From JAICSD01 sp035637115 (GTDB taxonomy: Bacteria; Acidobacteriota; Vicinamibacteria; Vicinamibacterales; 2-12-FULL-66-21): a stretch of 11,504 bases of DNA. The translations under genes were made by a program, and so were the position numbers. Location: positions 1 through 11,504 of the forward strand of contig DASPXV010000072.1 in NCBI GenBank assembly GCA_035637115.1, written 5' to 3'. Within the stretch, counting starts at the first letter, position 1, and each line of letters opens with the position of its first letter. Below are positions 7,156 to 11,504 of the stretch, in pieces. A model generated the notes under the pieces. It saw nothing but the letters and a program-made list of their open reading frames with translations. It ran no database searches and was not told the DNA's origin.

Positions 7156-7824
7156 TTATGCGGGGCCCTGCGCCTTCCGCGCCTTCAGCGCATCGAGCAA
7201 CCGGCCGACTTCATCTTCTTTCTCCAGCGCATCGAAGCGGCGGTCGACATCGTCCGCCACCAGCGTCGATTTCGCCTGGCTCACCGCCTCGCTGCGAATC
7301 ACCTTCTGCTGCATGCGATCGAAGCCGGCGGCGGGCCCGTTGCCGCCGATCGCCAGCTGCGCGTCGTTCGCTCTCTCGAGCGCGCGGGCCCGCCGATGCT
7401 GGGCGATCAGGACGTCGCTCTTCGCCCGCGCTTCCACGAGCTTCTGCTCGAGCTGCTCGAGCGCGCGGCGGAGCGTGTCCACCTGCTGCCGCTGCTCCTC
7501 GACCTGCCGGGTGTAGTTTTCGGCCAGCTTCGTGAAGCTTTGGTACCGTTCCAGCGCTGCGCGGGCGAGATCGTCCTGGGTCTTGTCGACCGCGAGCTCG
7601 GCTTTGCGCATCCATTCGGCGGCCCTGTCCTGCTGTTCCGCCTGCTTCCTCTGCAGCAGGTGATGATCCGCCATCGAGATCGCTACCTGCGTCTTCACCT
7701 GCAGCAGCTGGTTCTCCATGTCGAGGATCACCTGCTTGATCATCTTTTCGGGATCCTCCGCGCGATCGATCAGATCGTTGAGGTTCGCGCGGACGAGCGT
7801 TGCGACACGTTCGAGTACTGCCAT
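7156..7824 (-). CDS. PspA/IM30 family membrane-stress protein
   Basis: From the ATG at 7824 the product has 222 residues. The N-terminus MAVLERVATLVRANLNDLID is the amphipathic helix used by PspA/IM30 proteins for membrane binding. DPEKMIKQVILDME follows, the family's conserved second segment. Residues 40-170 form a long Gln/Glu/Arg/Ala-rich coiled coil, and the C-terminal helices end near the stop. PspA proteins form ESCRT-III-like polymers on the inner membrane and counter proton leakage. A start 24 nt earlier at 7848 would overlap the flotillin gene. The ATG at 7824 comes one base after the flotillin TGA (7828-7826) and behind a GGGGG run with 6-nt spacing, so it is preferred and indicates translational coupling. 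The NfeD, flotillin, PspA order supports joint action on membrane integrity. Confidence 0.93.
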   Translation of the reverse strand: MAVLERVATLVRANLNDLIDRAEDPEKMIKQVILDMENQLLQVKTQVAISMADHHLLQRKQAEQQDRAAEWMRKAELAVDKTQDDLARAALERYQSFTKLAENYTRQVEEQRQQVDTLRRALEQLEQKLVEARAKSDVLIAQHRRARALERANDAQLAIGGNGPAAGFDRMQQKVIRSEAVSQAKSTLVADDVDRRFDALEKEDEVGRLLDALKARKAQGPA

Positions 7825-7825
7825 T

Positions 7826-9247
7826 TCACACCCCCGCCGTCTTGTCACCGAGCTTCCGCACCTTGGAGAGCAGATCTGCCATCGGGACGCCCGACAGCGC
7901 TTCCACCAGCGCCGGTACCTGCGCCGCGATTTGCGTCATGTCGTTCGTGATTTTGTGCATGCCGGTCGATCCGTTGTTCCCCGTGGAGACGACCGTGATC
8001 TTGTCCACCTTGTTGAGCGGCGCCGCGAGCGCCGCCACGATTTCGGGCATCGACGTGAGCAGCTTGTCGATGACCGCCGCCTGGTTGTATTCCTGGTACG
8101 CTTCCGCCTTCACGTTCATCGCGCGCGCCTCGGCATCCCCCTTCTTGAAGATGATGTCGGCTTCGGCCTCGCCGCGCATGCGGACCGCCGCGGCCGCGCC
8201 TTCGGCTTCGATCGAGAGCCGGCTCTTCTCCGCCTCGGCGAGCACCGAGATGCGCTGGCGCTCGACCTCCGCCTGCTTCAGCACGGTCGCGATCAACTCT
8301 TTCTCGCGGCGCACGATCTCGGCTTCCTGCACCTTGATCAGCTGCTCGCGCTCGATCTGCTGCACGCGGACCGATTCCGCGATGACCTGCTGCTGCATCA
8401 CGTTGGTCTGAATCTCGTAGGCCTTGTCCGCCTGCGCCTCCTGCTTCTTGACTGTTTCCACATACGTCGCGCGCTTGATGTCGAGATCGCGCTGTGCCTC
8501 CGCTTGTTTCGCCTGCGACAGCGTCTCCGCCAGCACGCGCTCCTGATCCGCCTGCGCCCTCGCGATGGCCGCCTCGCGGGTCGCCGCCGCGCGCTTGATG
8601 GCGGTGTCGCGGTCGGCCTCAGCTGCCGCGACGTCGGCGTCGCGCTTGATGCGGGCGACGTCCGGCCGGCCCATGTTCACGATGTAGTCGTTCTTGTCGC
8701 GGACCTCCTTGATGGTGAACGACACCACCTCGAGCCCCATCTTGTTCATATCGTCCGCGCAGGTGCCGCGCATCCGCTCGGCGACCATCTCCGGCTCCTT
8801 GACGATCTGTTCGACCGTCAACTGCCCGATGATGCCGCGCAAGTGCCCCTCCATCACGAGCTTGATCAGGCTCTCGCGCTGCACCGGTGTCTTGGTGAGG
8901 AACTGCTCCGCCGCGGTCTGGATCGACTGCATGTCGGACTTCACCTTGATCTGCGCGACTGCTTCGACGGTGACCGCCACGCCCTGCTTTGTGTAGAGGT
9001 CCTGCGCGGGGGCGACGTCGAACGACATGAGCTCGAGCGAGAGATCGCGGTACGACTCGACCATCGGGAAGATGACCGTACCGTGCCCCTTGACGATGCG
9101 GGTACCGCGAAAACCGTAGACGATCAGCGCTTCGTGCGGGCCCGCCTTGCGATACAGCGACGCCAGGAACGACCCGAGCAGCGCAATCGCGAGCACCATC
9201 AGCCCGACGACAACCCAGAAACCGACACTCATCGCCTGAAGCCCCAT
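7826..9247 (-). CDS. Flotillin-like SPFH domain membrane scaffold protein
   Basis: From the ATG at 9247 the product has 473 residues. One N-terminal membrane helix (about residues 7-31, SVGFWVVVGLMVLAIALLGS) is followed by an SPFH domain (about 35-195) with AGPHEALIVYG, GVAVTVEAVAQIKV and EGHLRGIIGQLTVEQI. A long Ala/Glu/Gln-rich coiled coil follows (about 200-390) with the EA-type repeats seen in flotillins, then a C-terminal part with MPEIVAALAAPLNKVDKITVV. This is the architecture of the FloT/YqiK group, which form oligomers and organise fluid or ordered membrane zones. The start is set by AGGAGG at 9260-9255, 7 nt upstream. A GTG 30 nt earlier (9277) lacks such a site. It lies between NfeD and PspA genes, matching the known NfeD-flotillin partnership. 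Confidence 0.93.
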   Translation of the reverse strand: MGLQAMSVGFWVVVGLMVLAIALLGSFLASLYRKAGPHEALIVYGFRGTRIVKGHGTVIFPMVESYRDLSLELMSFDVAPAQDLYTKQGVAVTVEAVAQIKVKSDMQSIQTAAEQFLTKTPVQRESLIKLVMEGHLRGIIGQLTVEQIVKEPEMVAERMRGTCADDMNKMGLEVVSFTIKEVRDKNDYIVNMGRPDVARIKRDADVAAAEADRDTAIKRAAATREAAIARAQADQERVLAETLSQAKQAEAQRDLDIKRATYVETVKKQEAQADKAYEIQTNVMQQQVIAESVRVQQIEREQLIKVQEAEIVRREKELIATVLKQAEVERQRISVLAEAEKSRLSIEAEGAAAAVRMRGEAEADIIFKKGDAEARAMNVKAEAYQEYNQAAVIDKLLTSMPEIVAALAAPLNKVDKITVVSTGNNGSTGMHKITNDMTQIAAQVPALVEALSGVPMADLLSKVRKLGDKTAGV

Positions 9248-9254
9248 TGACGTG

Positions 9255-9260
9255 CCTCCT
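9255..9260 (-). promoter_or_regulatory. Strong ribosome binding site deciding the flotillin start
   Basis: The minus strand reads AGGAGG, a full anti-16S match, 7 nt before the ATG at 9247. It rules out the upstream in-frame GTG at 9277 as the main start. Confidence 0.85.
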
Positions 9261-9266
9261 GTTGAC

Positions 9267-9286
9267 GCCGGATTCACAGATCCGGC
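9267..9286. repeat. Hairpin between the nfeD-like and flotillin genes
   Basis: GCCGGAT (9267-9273) and ATCCGGC (9280-9286) form a perfect 7-bp stem with a 6-nt loop. It lies just after the NfeD stop and before the flotillin ribosome binding site. There is no T-run. It could stabilise or process the mRNA, or adjust expression between the two genes. Confidence 0.4.
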
Positions 9287-9287
9287 A

Positions 9288-9857
9288 CTACCGCTCCGCG
9301 AGATCGGACCAGCGCCTCACCGAGGCGATGCCGCGCTCGTAACCTGTCACCACAACCTCCGAACCCTTTTCGATCGCCGCGTCGTCCGCGCTGCGCGCGC
9401 CGCACGATTTCCGCGTGCCTCCCTGGAGGTACACGAGCTCGCCAATGCCTCCGGAACGGATCGGTTGCGTCACCGTCCCGAGCGTTCCAACCATTTCGTA
9501 GTCGGCGCTCTGCATGTTCTCGTGCGGTGACCACAGCACGTGCGCCATCAGCCAGAACACGATCGCCGCGCCGGCGGCGCCGACGAACACCGAAGCGATT
9601 AGCGACGGCACCGCCAGCCAGCGGAACTCAGTCGTCAGCAGGTAGCCGGCGCCGCCGAACCACGCCAGGAAGGCGCACAGCGTCGCGAAGTTGATCGGGC
9701 CGACGGCGTGGGCGTGCGGACCGTGAATGCCGCCGACGTCGACATGGGTCTCCCATGGAAAATGCACGTGCGCGTCGACGATCCCGAACGCGAACGACAG
9801 CGCGCTGAGGACGAAGCCAACGACAAAGCAGCCGAGGAAAATCGACGGCAGGTTCAT
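9288..9857 (-). CDS. NfeD-like membrane protein with C-terminal OB-fold domain
   Basis: The 189-residue product has three hydrophobic segments (about residues 5-27, 57-77 and 80-108). A soluble domain from about 115 reads GTLGTVTQPIRSGGIGELVY, then ARSADDAAIEKGSEVVV and ends VRRW. The G-x-x-G-x-V start, the ARS-x-x-x-x-x-I-x-x-G-x-x-V-V-V strand pattern and the terminal VRxW are typical of the NfeD OB-fold (YuaF-like). Such proteins are encoded next to, and work with, SPFH/flotillin proteins. The ATG at 9857 overlaps the regulator's stop as ATGA. A GGAGG (9869-9865) with 7-nt spacing lies inside the regulator's last codons. Unusual is a His-rich loop between the first and second helix, with His at 30, 32, 38, 45, 48 and 50. 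That loop is possibly periplasmic and metal-binding, which is inference. Confidence 0.85.
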   Translation of the reverse strand: MNLPSIFLGCFVVGFVLSALSFAFGIVDAHVHFPWETHVDVGGIHGPHAHAVGPINFATLCAFLAWFGGAGYLLTTEFRWLAVPSLIASVFVGAAGAAIVFWLMAHVLWSPHENMQSADYEMVGTLGTVTQPIRSGGIGELVYLQGGTRKSCGARSADDAAIEKGSEVVVTGYERGIASVRRWSDLAER

Positions 9858-10330
9858 GAGCGTTCCTCCGGCACGAGCGTTTCCGACAGCCGCGTCACCA
9901 ACCCGGGCATCGAGATCATTTCGCCGAGCAGGATCAGGCAGCGGCGCGTTTCCGCATGGGCCGCGAGCCGCTCGAGCGCGGCGGCAAGCGGCGGATCGTG
10001 CGCGAACCGCGACGCGCCATCGAGCAGCCAGCGATCGAGCGCGGTCTCCACGGTGGCAACGTCGGACGTCAGCTCTGTGTGAAAGTCGGGCGGGTCGCTG
10101 ACGAGGTAGCCAGGATGGACCTTGAAAAACCGTGCGAGCAGCTGGCGCGACTCGTTGGAGAGGTGCGGCCGCGCGCCGTTTTCAATTAGAGAAAGGTAGG
10201 ACTGGCTGATCGTCTCGCCGAGCTCGGCTCGGATGGCACGGACGAGCTCCGACTGGGTGAGCTCGCGCCCGAGTCCCCGAAGATCCCCTTCGAGTTGCCG
10301 CAGCTGCCGAAGCTTCTGGGCGAGGGTCAT
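9854..10330 (-). CDS. XRE-family (HTH) transcriptional regulator
   Basis: From the ATG at 10330 the product has 158 residues. The N-terminal domain, about residues 4-75, is a lambda-repressor-like helix-turn-helix. LTQSELVRAIRAELG forms the first helices, and TISQSYLSLIENGARPHLS (about 40-58) is the turn and recognition helix with the Y-L-S-x-I-E-N-G signature of XRE proteins. FFKVHPGYLVSDP then closes the domain. The C-terminal 80 residues are helical and may dimerise or sense a signal; no ligand domain is recognised. An upstream start 12 nt earlier is possible but less likely. The gene is first in the NfeD-flotillin-PspA unit and overlaps NfeD by ATGA. A palindrome lies directly upstream of its start, so autoregulation of the whole unit is the simplest model. 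Confidence 0.9.
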   Translation of the reverse strand: MTLAQKLRQLRQLEGDLRGLGRELTQSELVRAIRAELGETISQSYLSLIENGARPHLSNESRQLLARFFKVHPGYLVSDPPDFHTELTSDVATVETALDRWLLDGASRFAHDPPLAAALERLAAHAETRRCLILLGEMISMPGLVTRLSETLVPEERS

Positions 10331-10332
10331 TG

Positions 10333-10360
10333 CAAATCGCAATATGTATATTGCAATTTG
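10333..10360. promoter_or_regulatory. 28-bp near-perfect palindrome, likely XRE operator
   Basis: The half-sites CAAATCGCAATAT (10333-10345) and ATATTGCAATTTG (10348-10360) are reverse complements except at one position, with a 2-bp GT centre. The site begins 2 bp upstream of the regulator's start codon and contains its -10 box. Bound protein would prevent transcription of the regulator and the genes behind it. Confidence 0.65.
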
Positions 10361-10373
10361 TAATGATTGTCAA
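10345..10373 (-). promoter_or_regulatory. Promoter of the XRE-NfeD-flotillin-PspA operon
   Basis: On the minus strand a consensus TTGACA (10373-10368) is followed after 17 bp by TATACA (10350-10345). Fourteen nt separate the -10 box from the ATG at 10330, so the expected leader is only about 8 nt and has no Shine-Dalgarno sequence. The spacer carries AATCATTAC, also found twice at the ATPase promoter. Confidence 0.65.
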
Positions 10374-10396
10374 CTGGCCCTTGGCGCTCTTATTTA
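10367..10396 (+). promoter_or_regulatory. Possible divergent promoter of the esterase gene
   Basis: On the plus strand TTGTCA (10367-10372) and TATTTA (10391-10396) are 18 bp apart. The -35 box overlaps the -35 box of the opposite XRE promoter, so the two would compete for polymerase. The expected leader before the ATG at 10438 is about 35 nt. Confidence 0.35.
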
Positions 10397-10437
10397 TAGC
10401 GCTTGACCGTGTCGGCACCACGCCGCAAAGTCTGCCG

Positions 10438-11460
10438 ATGACCGCTCGCCTGCCCGGCACTGCTCTTCTTGCCCTCGCGGCCGTCTCCGGCGGCGCACAA
10501 TCCCAGACGCCGCCTGCGCCCGCAGCCAATCCCGACATTCACTACCAGCTCGGTCCCGACTCGCTGCCCCGCGAAGGGGTGCCGAAGGGTGAAATGCGCG
10601 GGCCGTTTACCTTGCCGAGCGAGGCCTATCCAGGGACGCAGCACACGTACTGGATCTACGTGCCCGCGCAGTACGACGCGAAAGTGCCCGCGAGCCTGAT
10701 GATTTTCAACGACGGCCAGGCGTTCAAGAACATGGACGGCGATGCGCGGGCGCCGAACGTCCTTGACAATTTGATCTACCGCCGCGAGATCCCCGTCATG
10801 ATCGCGGTGTTCATCAATCCCGGGCGACGGCCGGATCAGCCCGAGCCGACGCCGCAGAACTGGGGCGACCGCGATACGAACCGGCCGGCCGAATACAACT
10901 CGCTCGACGACAAGTACGCGCGCGTGATCGTCGACGAGCTGATGCCGGCACTCAACAAGGACTACAACATCTCGAAACATCCGGAACGGCGGGGTATCGG
11001 CGGCGCGAGCTCGGGAGCGATCGCCGCCTTCACCGTCGCATGGGAACGTCCGAACGAATTCCGCAAAGTCCTCAGCATCGTCGGCAGCTTCGTGAACCTG
11101 CGCGGCGGACACGCGTACTCGGACATTGTCAGGAAGAGCGAGAAGAAACCGCTGCGCGTGTATCTACAGGATGGGCGTAACGACAATCGTGGCGTCGGCC
11201 GGGATGGGACGGGTACGTACGACGAACTGAGGGACTGGTTCGTCCAGAACGTAAAGCTGATGCATGCCCTGTCGGACAAGGGTTACGACATTAACTACAC
11301 GTGGGGCATCGGCCGTCATGGCCAGAAGCAGGGTGGCGCGATCCTGCCGGACATGATGCGATGGCTCTGGCGGGACCACGAGATCTCCACCGATCCGAAC
11401 AACGCGGTCGAGCGATCCTTCAACGAACCAGCGCTGAAAAAGGGGCCGGGCGGCCATTGA
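10438..11460 (+). CDS. Secreted putative esterase, enterochelin esterase-like (PF00756-type)
   Basis: From the ATG at 10438 the product has 340 residues. It begins with a probable signal peptide (MTARLPGTALLALAAVSGGA, cleavage near residues 20-23) and a Pro/Ala linker. A short beta domain precedes the alpha/beta hydrolase fold: HTYWIYVPAQYD (69-80), then ASLMIFNDGQAF (85-96), the oxyanion-strand region of this family. The nucleophile elbow is GASSG (189-193) with Ser 191. Likely Asp is in VYLQDGRND (245 or 249), and likely His is 294 in GIGRHGQKQGG. The layout matches putative esterases related to Fes/IroE and antigen 85; the substrate cannot be read. An earlier ATG at 10363 would sit in the promoter and give a different hydrophobic N-terminus, so it is less likely. 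The gene is divergent from the XRE regulator and may share its operator. Confidence 0.85.
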   Translation: MTARLPGTALLALAAVSGGAQSQTPPAPAANPDIHYQLGPDSLPREGVPKGEMRGPFTLPSEAYPGTQHTYWIYVPAQYDAKVPASLMIFNDGQAFKNMDGDARAPNVLDNLIYRREIPVMIAVFINPGRRPDQPEPTPQNWGDRDTNRPAEYNSLDDKYARVIVDELMPALNKDYNISKHPERRGIGGASSGAIAAFTVAWERPNEFRKVLSIVGSFVNLRGGHAYSDIVRKSEKKPLRVYLQDGRNDNRGVGRDGTGTYDELRDWFVQNVKLMHALSDKGYDINYTWGIGRHGQKQGGAILPDMMRWLWRDHEISTDPNNAVERSFNEPALKKGPGGH

Positions 11461-11480
11461 AACCGTGCAGTCGGCCGCCC
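11448..11480 (+). terminator. GC-rich hairpin at the end of the esterase gene
   Basis: GGGCGGCC (11448-11455) and GGCCGCCC (11473-11480) form a perfect 8-bp stem around a 17-nt loop that contains the stop codon. No T-run follows on the plus strand, so termination activity is uncertain. Confidence 0.3.
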
Positions 11481-11504
11481 TCCGCCTTCCGCCTTCCGCC
11501 TTCC
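11481..11504. repeat. 7-bp tandem repeat running off the window edge
   Basis: The unit TCCGCCT is repeated exactly three times from 11481 to 11501, followed by TCC at the edge. The array probably continues beyond the window. Heptamer arrays of this composition seem common between genes in some Acidobacteriota, which is recollection rather than evidence from this sequence. Confidence 0.75.

Noticed and set aside
6212..7516. Long plus-strand frame (434 codons) opposite the ATPase and PspA genes
   Set aside because: It crosses the ATPase promoter and two genuine genes and has low-complexity Arg/Ser-rich composition.
7718..9250. Long plus-strand frame (510 codons) opposite the flotillin gene
   Set aside because: It is Arg/His/Leu/Asp-rich with no recognisable domain, a typical antisense shadow of a GC-rich coiled-coil gene. 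The minus-strand frame has clear SPFH features and a strong ribosome binding site.
10390..11112. 240-codon minus-strand frame opposite the esterase gene
   Set aside because: Arg/Val/Asp-rich shadow; the plus strand carries the signal peptide and catalytic motifs.
1..11504. CRISPR arrays, tRNA or rRNA genes, intact insertion sequences
   Set aside because: No regularly spaced repeats, no cloverleaf-like or ribosomal sequence, and no transposase motif were seen on either strand.

Overview
The window is a GC-rich bacterial chromosome segment with no RNA genes, intact mobile elements or CRISPR. Several things suggest a soil-type Acidobacteriota (Vicinamibacteria-like) genome: the GC-rich coding style, a probable DUF6178-family protein, a Gram-negative outer-membrane barrel with signal peptide, and a 7-bp CCTTCCG-type tandem repeat at the right edge. 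This placement is an inference of low to moderate confidence.

Left part (1-5166), a loosely organised accessory zone. It holds a DUF2182 membrane protein (45-836, +), a large soluble protein resembling DUF6178 (1017-2663, -) and a 14-helix DHA2-type MFS exporter (3284-4801, +). The spaces between these genes contain broken genes. There is a TerC/Alx core fragment (within 2970-3248, -), the N-terminus of an ArsB/SLC13-type anion permease (4828-5022, +) running straight into the nucleophile-elbow part of an alpha/beta hydrolase (5016-5195, +), and perhaps the last ~35 codons of another gene (874-981, -). The area looks like a deletion and rearrangement scar.

Right part (5167-10342, all on -), the coherent system of the window. 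Read in transcription order it encodes an XRE-family regulator (10330-9854), an NfeD-like membrane protein (9857-9288, ATGA overlap), a flotillin/SPFH protein (9247-7826, strong AGGAGG), a PspA/IM30 protein (7824-7156, 1-nt gap), an AAA ATPase of the archaeal-type ATPase family (7114-5963) and an outer-membrane beta-barrel protein (5958-5167, 4-nt gap). NfeD, flotillin and PspA are known partners in membrane-stress and membrane-domain maintenance. Here they sit under their own XRE regulator, with an ATPase and an outer-membrane protein appended behind a second promoter.

Both promoter regions can be read. The XRE promoter has TTGACA, 17 bp, TATACA, and its -10 sits in a 28-bp near-perfect palindrome. 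The ATPase promoter has TTGATT, 16 bp, TATTAT, with a 17-bp palindrome between and overlapping the two boxes and little or no 5' leader. The two regions share the 9-mer GTAATGATT (AATCATTAC on the transcribed strand), twice at the ATPase promoter 21 bp apart and once in the XRE promoter. This suggests one regulator may control both units. Divergent from the XRE gene is a secreted putative esterase of the enterochelin-esterase-like family (10438-11460, +), whose possible promoter overlaps the XRE promoter.
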